DNA of 34,236 nucleotides from Balneolaceae bacterium. GTDB lineage: Bacteria > Bacteroidota > Rhodothermia > Balneolales > Balneolaceae. The translations under genes were made by a program, and so were the position numbers. The notes under the pieces were generated by a model. The model searched no databases. It saw only the letters and a list, made by a program, of their open reading frames with translations, and had not been told where the DNA came from. Below are positions 7,259 to 14,710 of the stretch, one piece after another. Every line of letters starts with the position of its first letter. Position 1 is the first letter of the stretch. The stretch lies in NCBI GenBank assembly GCA_007127745.1, contig SKYV01000222.1:1-34236 (forward strand), given 5' to 3'.

Positions 7259-8239
7259 ATGAATACATACTATCTTGGGTGGTGGAACCTTGAAAATCTC
7301 TTCGATGTGGAAGATTCACAGCAGCGGCCTGATTACCTGCAGAGCCGTTTGAGAAATGAACTTAAAGGATGGAATGCCGAAGTTCTTGACAAAAAGCTGA
7401 ATCAGCTTGCATTAATCATCAAAAAAATGAACGTGAACCTGGGGCCGGATATCCTCGGAGTTTGCGAAATTGAAAACAAAGTCGTACTCGAAATGCTTGC
7501 CGGTAAACTCAAATCATTAAACAGAAATTACGGCATCGCCCACCACGATATGAGCGACAATCGCGGCATCGACATTGCATTCTTTTATGATGAAGACCTG
7601 TTTGATTTTGAAGGCCAGTTCAGCCACGAAGTGCTGAAACGAAATGCAACCCGCGACCTTTTTCAGGTGAACCTGCGAACTAAATCTGGAAACCCGCTGA
7701 TAGTGATTGGCAACCACTGGCCGGCACGTACCGGCGGAGTATACGAGTCAGAACCCTATCGCATTATGGCCGGTGAAACCCTGAGCTACTGGCTGGAACG
7801 TATTTTTGAAATTCGCAGGAGCGACATCCCTGTAATTGTGATGGGAGATTTTAATGATGAATGCTTCAATCGCTCTATGGTTGATTATGCACAATCCACA
7901 AGTTCGCTGGTTCGAACACGGAATGCCCGAATACCAAGGCTGTTCAATCTAATGTGGCCTATAAACGGCGAAGCCTCCGGCACATTTTACTTTAACAATT
8001 TTCCATATGTAATAGATCAGTTTTTGGTCACACGCGGACTTTTGCTGAAGGATGCACCCGTCTCACTGGCTCAATTTGCCGACGGCGCCACTGTAAAAGT
8101 GAATAAATATTCGGAGATGGTAAGCGGAGGCCAATACCCCGACCCAATCCGGTTTGGCAGGCCGGCCTCATCCACCTATAATCCCGACAAAGGCTACAGC
8201 GACCACTATCCGGTTTCGATGGTGATTTCTGAAAACTGA
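7259..8239 (+). CDS. Endonuclease/exonuclease/phosphatase (EEP, DNase I-like) family protein
   Basis: 326-aa enzyme of the DNase I-like fold; members cleave phosphodiesters in DNA, RNA, phospholipids or inositol phosphates with Mg2+. All usual motifs are visible: WWNLENLFD near the N-terminus (metal-site Asn), GVCEIENK (metal-binding Glu), RGIDIAFFYD, IGNHWPAR, VMGDFNDE (catalytic Asp and Asn) and a final YSDHYPVSMVI (Asp-His). The overall layout is closest to bacterial nucleases of the WN(L/V)ENLFD type, many of which are secreted, but no signal peptide is seen here. The start at 7259 is preceded by CAGAGG at good spacing; a TTG extension to 7217 is less likely. 21 bp upstream of the M15 peptidase gene, so probably co-transcribed. 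DNA or RNA preference cannot be told. Confidence 0.85.
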   Translation: MNTYYLGWWNLENLFDVEDSQQRPDYLQSRLRNELKGWNAEVLDKKLNQLALIIKKMNVNLGPDILGVCEIENKVVLEMLAGKLKSLNRNYGIAHHDMSDNRGIDIAFFYDEDLFDFEGQFSHEVLKRNATRDLFQVNLRTKSGNPLIVIGNHWPARTGGVYESEPYRIMAGETLSYWLERIFEIRRSDIPVIVMGDFNDECFNRSMVDYAQSTSSLVRTRNARIPRLFNLMWPINGEASGTFYFNNFPYVIDQFLVTRGLLLKDAPVSLAQFADGATVKVNKYSEMVSGGQYPDPIRFGRPASSTYNPDKGYSDHYPVSMVISEN

Positions 8240-8260
8240 CACACTCTAATTAAAAAATTG

Positions 8261-9055
8261 ATGATAAAACGAATCAAACTTGTTCAGCAGATCTTAAAAG
8301 AAAAAGGCCTTTACGACGGAGCCATCGATGGAATAGCAGGCCCGAAAACCATGCGGGGTCTTTCCCGGATAGAAGGGGTTGATCCTGATCTGCCCAAAAC
8401 AAGGCAGATAACCAAGTTTATTCAGATTGATGCAACTGAACGCGGAATCGGCATTGGCCCGATTGATGGATTATGGGGGCCGCAAACCAATGCAGGTTTC
8501 CTTGAGCTTGAGCATCGAATTGAACACGGCGAACCGCAACCGCCCTGGCGTCCCGAGGAAATTGAGGTTCCCAATCCCAACCGCTGGCCGGTACAGAGAA
8601 CGCAAGAGTTTAACCGCTTTTTCGGAGAGAAAGGAGAAAACCTGAAACTCATTGATTTTCCATACGAGATGAAACTGGCCTGGGACTTGAGAACCCGAAC
8701 CCGGCGCACTCGCTGCCACAAAAAAGTGGCTGACAGTGTTCAGCGGATTCTTCACAAAGTAAAAGATATTTACGGTGAAGAAAACATCAGCAAACTTCAT
8801 CTGGATCATTTTGGGGGCTGTTACAACGAGCGGGCAATTCGCAATGGCTCAGCCTGGTCGATGCACTCCTGGGGAATTGCCCTCGATTTCGATCCGTCCC
8901 GCAACCAGCTGAACTGGGGGCGCGACCGAGCCTATCTTGCCCACCCCGACTACAACGAATGGTGGAAATGCTGGGAAGAGGAAGGATGGATCAGCCTGGG
9001 CAGAAAACGAAATTTCGACTGGATGCACATTCAGGCTGCACGTTTACCGGAATAA
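8261..9055 (+). CDS. M15-family D-Ala-D-Ala-type peptidase with two peptidoglycan-binding repeats
   Basis: 264-aa probable murein peptidase. Two PG-binding repeats are marked by LYDGAIDGIAGPKT (residues about 4-37) and GIGPIDGLWGPQT (about 46-86). After a proline-rich linker comes an M15/VanY-like catalytic domain (about 105-262) with zinc-ligand motifs HSWGIALDFD (H202, D209) and DWMHIQ (H256). M15 enzymes cut peptide cross-links or the terminal D-Ala of stem peptides. There is no signal peptide or lipobox, so like phage endolysins it would need another way to reach the wall. Start ATG at 8261 chosen over the TTG one codon earlier. 21 bp after the EEP gene, suggesting a two-gene unit of nuclease plus wall hydrolase. 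No other phage genes are nearby. Confidence 0.85.
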   Translation: MIKRIKLVQQILKEKGLYDGAIDGIAGPKTMRGLSRIEGVDPDLPKTRQITKFIQIDATERGIGIGPIDGLWGPQTNAGFLELEHRIEHGEPQPPWRPEEIEVPNPNRWPVQRTQEFNRFFGEKGENLKLIDFPYEMKLAWDLRTRTRRTRCHKKVADSVQRILHKVKDIYGEENISKLHLDHFGGCYNERAIRNGSAWSMHSWGIALDFDPSRNQLNWGRDRAYLAHPDYNEWWKCWEEEGWISLGRKRNFDWMHIQAARLPE

Positions 9056-9152
9056 GGGGGATTACTATTCATCAGAAATGACATAAAATATTAATTACGC
9101 ATGTTTCCCTGAAAATATCTAAAATAGAGCTATACTCATTATTCGCTCTTTT

Positions 9153-11354
9153 ATGGTCCATAAAACGCTAATCACGCTGATAACAATTTTAGTTCTGGCG
9201 GGCTTTTATACTGCAGCAAATGCACAGCAGATTGACGCGCATCCGTTCCACTCTGTTTCACCGGAAGATATCGGAAACATCTGCACCTACGATCCCACCG
9301 ACAGAAATGCATACTTTAAATATGCACCGCAACAGATTGCTGCAAAACAGTTTGACCTGCCGGCCGAATCCGAATTTCAGATTACATATGTGAATAATTG
9401 CAACGGCCAGGAGTGGCCGGATGCAGCCGTTCAGGCATTTGAACATGCCACGGATATCTGGGCAGCCCATCTTCTCTCTGATGTACCCATCAAAATTGAA
9501 GCAACCTGGGAGGATCTTGGAAATAACGTGTTGGGCAGTGCAGGGCCAACAAGTTTATATCTGCTCAGCGGAGACGGTGTGATGGAAAACACAGCATACA
9601 CGGTTGCCCAGGCCAGCGCATTAACAGGGATAGATCTTGCCACAAGAGATGGTGAGGGTTTCGATATTGTCGTAAATATCAATTGCAATTTTAATGATTG
9701 GTACTTCGGCACCGACATGAACACCCCGGCCGGTTTGATTGATATGGTTACCGTAATGCTGCATGAAATTGGCCACGGCATTGGATTTATTGGGAGTATT
9801 GTGGGTGATTCATCAACACTGCAGGCAGACTGGGGTCTGAACCAGGGATTGCCTCCATTTATCTACGACAGATTTACACTGGATGGCCATTTTAATGAAA
9901 TTATTGACCGAAATATATTTTCCAGTTTAATTTCTATCTACGAGGTGGTTACAGGGCAGCATGGAGGTGTGTATTTCAGCGGGCTTGAAGGAGAGTTTGC
10001 ACTGAACAACCAGCGGGTTCCCCTGTATGCTCCAAATCCTTTCCAGTCGGGTAGCAGTTACTCCCACCTTGATCAAAACTTTTTTACCGATACAGAGAAC
10101 GCCCTGATGCGCCCGCAATTGGACCGAGCCTCTGCCATTCACAGTCCGGGCCCGGTTTTCTGTGGTATGCTGCAAGATATGGGCTGGCCGCTCGGAAGTG
10201 CCTGCGAGGAGCTCATTGTTGATGATTCACCACTTCAGCGGCCGCTGCTTTCAACACCTGCAAACGGGGCATCCGGTCAGAATTTTACGCCGTCAATAAG
10301 CTGGGAAAGCGTACCGGGAGCAAACCGATACGACTTCATGCTGTCAACAGACTACAACCATGAGAATCCGATCGTTGAATTATCAACCACTGGTACAACT
10401 TTTATACCAGACGAAGAACTGCAACCAAACAGTTTTTATTTTTGGCGGGTGCGTGCCTCAGGCCCAGCCGGAGAAAGCCGGTGGAGCAATACGTTTCGCT
10501 TTTCAACAGAATTTGGAGCACCTGCGCCAATTACGCTGCTCACTCCACAGAACGGTGAAGAAAATATAAGGCCCGTTTTTCAATTTCAGTGGGAGTCGGA
10601 TCCGACAGTGGAAATGTACAGGTTTGAAGTATCGGAAAGTCCGGATTTTGATGATCTGTTTATTGAATCGGAACAGAGCCTGGTTCGTTATTCAGTCACT
10701 CAAAACTTCCCGTATTATACCACCTTTTACTGGCGCGTTAAGGGTATAAACAGTGCGGGTGAGGGAGAATGGAGTGATGTCTGGAGTTTTAGGACGATCA
10801 TCGAAAGGCCGGAAACGGTGCTATTAAATAATCCCGGGAATAATATAAATCAGATACCTGTGGTGCCGGAATTTAACTGGAATGCCAGCGATCGGGCTGC
10901 AGATTATGTAATTCAGGTATCTACCGAAATGGATTTTTCAACCCTCCCGATTCAGGGGATTATCTCGGATACGGTATTTGTTCACAGTTTACCACTCGAG
11001 CCGGCAGAAATTTATTACTGGAGAGTGAAAGCAACCAACGTTGGCGGCGAAAGTGAATGGAGCCATGTGAAAAGCTTTACCACCGAAGTTGGTGAAACCA
11101 AAATTAATCCGAACTATCCGAATCCGTTTAATTCGGTTACTAATCTTCGCTATCAGCTTGCAGACCGGCGCGATGTTTTAATTGATGTGTATGATTTGAT
11201 GGGGCGCAGAGTTTCCACCCTGGTGCAGCAGGAACAGGGACCCGGTGTCTATTTTGCTCAGATAAATGCATCCGGGCTGGCCTCGGGAACCTATTTTGTG
11301 CGTTTTATAGCCGGCGATGTATCCGATATACAGAAAATGGCCGTCATCAAGTAG
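9153..11354 (+). CDS. Secreted HExxH metalloprotease with three FnIII-like domains and T9SS sorting domain
   Basis: 733-aa exported protease. Residues 1-24 are a signal peptide ending ANAQ. The protease region (about 40-350) contains LHEIGHGIGF (H204, E205, H208); the third position of a metzincin consensus is Gly, not His. A conserved block about 95 residues later, SSYSHLDQ (H305) with NALMRP and GMLQDMGWP, could supply the third zinc ligand in leishmanolysin style; that is inference. Three fibronectin type III-like repeats follow (about 358-450, 455-548, 552-645), each with an FxFxWRVxA/G signature and a W-S motif. The C-terminus (about 652-733; INPNYPNPFNSVTNLRY to KMAVIK) is a type A sorting domain for type IX secretion, so the product is cell-surface or released. 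Paralogue of the gene at 12312. Confidence 0.85.
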   Translation: MVHKTLITLITILVLAGFYTAANAQQIDAHPFHSVSPEDIGNICTYDPTDRNAYFKYAPQQIAAKQFDLPAESEFQITYVNNCNGQEWPDAAVQAFEHATDIWAAHLLSDVPIKIEATWEDLGNNVLGSAGPTSLYLLSGDGVMENTAYTVAQASALTGIDLATRDGEGFDIVVNINCNFNDWYFGTDMNTPAGLIDMVTVMLHEIGHGIGFIGSIVGDSSTLQADWGLNQGLPPFIYDRFTLDGHFNEIIDRNIFSSLISIYEVVTGQHGGVYFSGLEGEFALNNQRVPLYAPNPFQSGSSYSHLDQNFFTDTENALMRPQLDRASAIHSPGPVFCGMLQDMGWPLGSACEELIVDDSPLQRPLLSTPANGASGQNFTPSISWESVPGANRYDFMLSTDYNHENPIVELSTTGTTFIPDEELQPNSFYFWRVRASGPAGESRWSNTFRFSTEFGAPAPITLLTPQNGEENIRPVFQFQWESDPTVEMYRFEVSESPDFDDLFIESEQSLVRYSVTQNFPYYTTFYWRVKGINSAGEGEWSDVWSFRTIIERPETVLLNNPGNNINQIPVVPEFNWNASDRAADYVIQVSTEMDFSTLPIQGIISDTVFVHSLPLEPAEIYYWRVKATNVGGESEWSHVKSFTTEVGETKINPNYPNPFNSVTNLRYQLADRRDVLIDVYDLMGRRVSTLVQQEQGPGVYFAQINASGLASGTYFVRFIAGDVSDIQKMAVIK

Positions 11355-11393
11355 TGGAAACCTCAGTTCGATTAATAGTTTAAAACTTGAATT

Positions 11394-11534
11394 CGTCATG
11401 CCTTCGCGTAAGCAGGCATCTCCATAACCTAATAAAATCAAGAGATTTCGCTTCGCACCTGTCTGGCGACATGGCTGGTTCAACACATGATCGGCTTTCG
11501 CTGCGCTCATTTTAACCGCGCAAGCGAAATGACG
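11394..11534. repeat. Dispersed intergenic palindromic repeat, copy 2
   Basis: Starts CGTCATGCC and ends ATGACG like the copy at 7041-7137, and shares GGCATCTCC and AGATTTCGCTTCGC in the same order. It has about 44 extra bases, including GCTTTCGCTGCGCTCATTTT. It lies between the first metalloprotease and tspO, immediately after the protease stop. Confidence 0.7.
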
Positions 11535-11615
11535 GCAATATTTTCATCGTTTTTATTTGGTGTTTAGAATAATCGAACTCGGGTATGTAAATATTTGAAA
11601 CCCTGCGACTTTATA

Positions 11616-12113
11616 CTAATTCAGCCACCAGATGGCACCATTCAGAACGGATGCAAAACCCACCCAGACGATATAGGGAACCATCAACCAGCCGGCAAGT
11701 CTGCTTTTTTCAAAAAACAGAATTGTTGTGATGATAATGGCAGCCAGCAGCAAAAGAATTTCAAAAAACGCCCACCCAATCTCCTGCATGCCAAAGAAAA
11801 TTTGTGACCATAGGCCGTTCATCACGAGCTGAATCAGAAAAAAGATCAAAGCGGTGCGGGCTTTATCGAAACCGTAATTCCGCCAAACCTGCCAGGCAGC
11901 AATCCCCATCAGGGTGTAGAGTGTGGTCCATACGGGGCCGAAAACCCATGCAGGCGGATTCCAGTCCGGTTTGTTGATGGCGTTATACCAATCGGCCGGG
12001 GCAATACCGGGCGAAACCCGGGCACCAAGCCATGCAGTAAAAAAACAGAGCCCTATCCAGAAAACAAGTCCGCCGAGGGATCTCAATTTATTTGAATTGT
12101 TTGTAGATTTCAT
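11616..12113 (-). CDS. tspO: TspO/MBR family tryptophan-rich membrane protein
   Basis: 165-aa inner-membrane protein with five predicted transmembrane helices, as in TspO (translocator protein). Characteristic features are WYNAINKPDWNPPAWVFGPVWTTLYTLMGIA (split: WYNAINKPDWNPPAW, then VFGPVWTTLYTLMGIAAW), FFLIQLVMNGLWSQIFF and a late YIVWVGFASVLNGAIWWLN. Bacterial TspO binds porphyrins and is linked to light, oxidative or osmotic stress; the exact role is unknown here. The ATG at 12113 is preferred to a TTG start at 12167. It stands alone on the minus strand between two plus-strand paralogous metalloproteases. The inverted repeat at 12160-12190 lies just upstream. Confidence 0.92.
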   Translation of the reverse strand: MKSTNNSNKLRSLGGLVFWIGLCFFTAWLGARVSPGIAPADWYNAINKPDWNPPAWVFGPVWTTLYTLMGIAAWQVWRNYGFDKARTALIFFLIQLVMNGLWSQIFFGMQEIGWAFFEILLLLAAIIITTILFFEKSRLAGWLMVPYIVWVGFASVLNGAIWWLN

Positions 12114-12159
12114 GGCAGATTTTTGCAACAAAATAACATGGTTTAGAGTTGTTGTTGAG

Positions 12160-12190
12160 AACCACAAAAAAGATGTTTCCGTTTGTGGTT
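12160..12190. promoter_or_regulatory. 9-bp inverted repeat in the divergent tspO/metalloprotease region
   Basis: AACCACAAA (12160-12168) and TTTGTGGTT (12182-12190) are perfect inverted arms 13 nt apart, 47 bp upstream of the tspO ATG and about 120 bp upstream of the second metalloprotease. This could be an operator or an RNA hairpin; no regulator can be assigned. Confidence 0.3.
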
Positions 12191-12311
12191 TGTTTGTTAA
12201 AAGTCTGTTAAACTGAACAGTAAGGGTTTATTTGCATTCGGTTTTAAATACCTTGTATCTAATCATCATTGGAACGTAAGAATTTTTCCGGTCAATCAGA
12301 TCTAATACAGC

Positions 12312-14021
12312 ATGTTAAAAAAGTTACTTACTCTACCGTTTTTTTTACTGATCTTTTTATCTGTCGAAACAACAATGGGGCAGGTTTCTGATGCCAGCCA
12401 GCTCAGAGTGATGCTTCCCCCCGAAACAGAGGATATTTGCACCCTGGAACCAACCGATATTGATGCGCATTTTTTCATTGGCCCCAGCCGTGAAATGGAC
12501 GATCGGCTGAAACAGAGTGCCACCTCTACTTTTGAAGTGGATTACAGAATTGAGTCGGGTAACGCCTGCGGGCACACCTCCTGGCCGGATGATGCACGCG
12601 AGGCCTTTGATCTTGCCATCGATATCTGGAGTTCGCACTTACGTTCCGATGTGCCGATAAAAATTGATGCGGTGTGGAAAAATATTGAATCGGAAGAGGG
12701 GTTTACTACACTTGGAAATGCAGGGCCAACCCGGATTGTGCAGCTTCCGGATGTTGGAGAATCAGACACATGGTATTCGCTCGCTCAGTTAAGTGCAATG
12801 ACTGGAGTGCCGCTTAGAGATCAGATAGAGGGTGTAAACCATGATGTAATCGTAAATATCAATTGCGATTTTGACAACTGGTATTTCGGAACAGATGCAT
12901 CGGTGCCAAGCGGCCAAACTGATTTAACTACTGTTGTACTGCATGAGGTTGGCCACGGCATTGGGTTTATCGGGAGTGCCTCCGGCGATAATGAAACCAG
13001 AACCGGAGACTGGGGTACACCACTTGGTGGAAGTGCACCACTGCCATATGTGTATGATATTTTTGTTGAGGATGCCGATTATTTCAGTCTTTTGAATGAA
13101 ACGATCTATCCGAACCCATCCGGACAAATTTACAATGCCTTGATTGGCAGGCGTGGCGGACTTTTTTTTGAAGGAGAAGATGCCGCCCTGACTCTCGAAG
13201 AAGAGGAAGCTGACCGGGCAAAACTCTACACCCCCGATCCCTACAGGCCGGGCTCAAGTTATTCGCATGTGGATCAAGATACCTTCACAGATACAATAAA
13301 TGCACTAATGCGCCCGAGAATTGATCGTGCAATGGCCATTCACACACCGGGGCCGCTTTTTTGTGGTATGCTCAGTGATATGGGATGGCCGCTGGGTGCT
13401 GGCTGCCTCAGCTTTCTGGCATCTGATGCAATCATTGCCGTAAGCGAAACCGAATTGGATTTTGGTGTAACCAACATCGGGGAAAATATTCAGCTCTCCA
13501 TGACTATCAGAAACGAGCCGGGGGCCATCGAAACACTCTCCGGGGCTGTAGAAATCAGCGGCGATGAATTTATTTTGCTGAGCGACAATACATTCAGCCT
13601 CGATCCGGGACAAAACACAACCGTCAATTTACAATATACCCCGGGCGAAGAGGGTCAGCATACGGGAACTATATCCGTACTTCACAATGCGAATAATGTA
13701 CAATCACCTATTTCAATTCCGTTGCAGGGCGAGGCACTTGAAGAAGATAAGGTTGTGAAGCTTGAACAGAGCTACCCCAATCCGGTGGTGCCCACTACGC
13801 CCAATCCCACCATTCCGTATGCCATTTCCAGAGATTCCGATGTTTCGCTTGATCTCTATTCCATTAATGGACACCATCTTCAGTCTCTGGTTCAACGTTT
13901 TCAGAATTCAGGCCGGTATGAAGTGGAGGTGGATATGCAGGGACTTTCCAGCGGTATCTATATTTATCGTATTATCGTGGATAATGTGACTGATTCGGGG
14001 CGGCTGATGTATTTTAAGTAA
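12312..14021 (+). CDS. Secreted HExxH metalloprotease with one Ig-like domain and T9SS sorting domain
   Basis: 569-aa paralogue of the gene at 9153. Signal peptide about 1-23 (LLIFLSVETTMGQ). The protease region matches its paralogue nearly block for block: DIC(T)xxPTDxxA near the N-terminus, INCDFDNWYFGTD, VVLHEVGHGIGF (H211, E212, H215), SSYSHVDQDTFTDT (H319), NALMRPRIDRAMAIHTPGP and GMLSDMGWPLG. As in the first protein, the usual third metzincin ligand position is Gly. Instead of three FnIII repeats it has one beta-sandwich (about 375-480; ELDFGVTNIGENIQLSMTIRNE) of the Ig-like/ASPM kind found in surface proteins. A T9SS type A sorting domain (about 485-569; LEQSYPNPVV onward) ends it. Likely surface-anchored or secreted; substrate unknown. 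Confidence 0.85.
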   Translation: MLKKLLTLPFFLLIFLSVETTMGQVSDASQLRVMLPPETEDICTLEPTDIDAHFFIGPSREMDDRLKQSATSTFEVDYRIESGNACGHTSWPDDAREAFDLAIDIWSSHLRSDVPIKIDAVWKNIESEEGFTTLGNAGPTRIVQLPDVGESDTWYSLAQLSAMTGVPLRDQIEGVNHDVIVNINCDFDNWYFGTDASVPSGQTDLTTVVLHEVGHGIGFIGSASGDNETRTGDWGTPLGGSAPLPYVYDIFVEDADYFSLLNETIYPNPSGQIYNALIGRRGGLFFEGEDAALTLEEEEADRAKLYTPDPYRPGSSYSHVDQDTFTDTINALMRPRIDRAMAIHTPGPLFCGMLSDMGWPLGAGCLSFLASDAIIAVSETELDFGVTNIGENIQLSMTIRNEPGAIETLSGAVEISGDEFILLSDNTFSLDPGQNTTVNLQYTPGEEGQHTGTISVLHNANNVQSPISIPLQGEALEEDKVVKLEQSYPNPVVPTTPNPTIPYAISRDSDVSLDLYSINGHHLQSLVQRFQNSGRYEVEVDMQGLSSGIYIYRIIVDNVTDSGRLMYFK

Positions 14022-14092
14022 AGCAAATGAGCATACATCTCGTAGTCATTATCGAGAAGAATTCAACCTAAGCGATGAATCAAACAGAATGG

Positions 14093-14701
14093 CTAAATTT
14101 GCGATAATTCATACAGAAACTGCTCAAATTCGGGTGTGTCGTATTTGGCCAGGCCCCGTTTTTCCAGTGCCAGCCTTCCGTCAGGAGAAATTACATAGGT
14201 TGTGGGAACCACGCTGCTGGGATATGCCTCGATGGATCGTGACCGGTAGTGGAAGATCGGCAAATCAAAATCTCGCCTGGCCATAAACTCTTCTGCTCTG
14301 GAAAATTCTTCATCCATGGATATCAGCAAAAATGTAATATTATCCACCCCTTGCATATTGTTGTACAAGGTTTGAATGGAGGGCATTTCGGCAATACAGG
14401 GCGGGCACCAGGTGGCCCACACATTGATAAAAATCACTTCTCCCTGATATTCAGCCAACGACTGAACGGTGCCATCTTTGTCGGCGAAAAAGAAGTCCAT
14501 GCTTGCCTCTGGAAAATCCTGGGTAAGTTCAGGCACCGAAGGCTTGATGAGGCCGGTAGCCAGCAGCCCCCGCTGCATGGTTCCCAGCACCTGAGTATGC
14601 CAGCCCGTTACGTAGAGCAGTAAAATCACGCCAAGAATTACGCCCCACTCAATAAGCGAGCGCTTACGTTTCTTCTTTTTTTCTTCCTTTGCAGATGTCA
14701 T
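14093..14701 (-). CDS. TlpA/ResA-like membrane-anchored thioredoxin
   Basis: 202-aa thiol-disulfide oxidoreductase. A lysine/arginine-rich N-terminus (SAKEEKKKKRKR) precedes one transmembrane helix (about 17-33), so the thioredoxin domain should sit in the periplasm with the positive end inside. The domain (about 60-200) has VWATWCPPCIAEMP with active-site C99 and C102, and the cis-proline motif as SSVVPTTYVISPDG. TlpA/ResA proteins keep cysteines reduced, often for cytochrome c maturation; the partner is not evident here. Lies 9 bp downstream of the mrp gene on the same strand and is probably co-transcribed with it. Convergent with the second metalloprotease gene. Confidence 0.9.
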   Translation of the reverse strand: MTSAKEEKKKKRKRSLIEWGVILGVILLLYVTGWHTQVLGTMQRGLLATGLIKPSVPELTQDFPEASMDFFFADKDGTVQSLAEYQGEVIFINVWATWCPPCIAEMPSIQTLYNNMQGVDNITFLLISMDEEFSRAEEFMARRDFDLPIFHYRSRSIEAYPSSVVPTTYVISPDGRLALEKRGLAKYDTPEFEQFLYELSQI

Positions 14702-14710
14702 CGGATCAAA

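Noticed and set aside
8261-9055. Prophage endolysin as sign of a prophage
   Set aside because: The M15 protein resembles an endolysin in layout, but no holin, tail, capsid, integrase or attachment site is near, so a prophage is not supported.
14038-14078. Short hairpin TCTCG...CGAGA between the convergent metalloprotease and tlpA-like genes
   Set aside because: Only a 5-bp stem with a 10-nt loop and no U-run; too weak to call a terminator.
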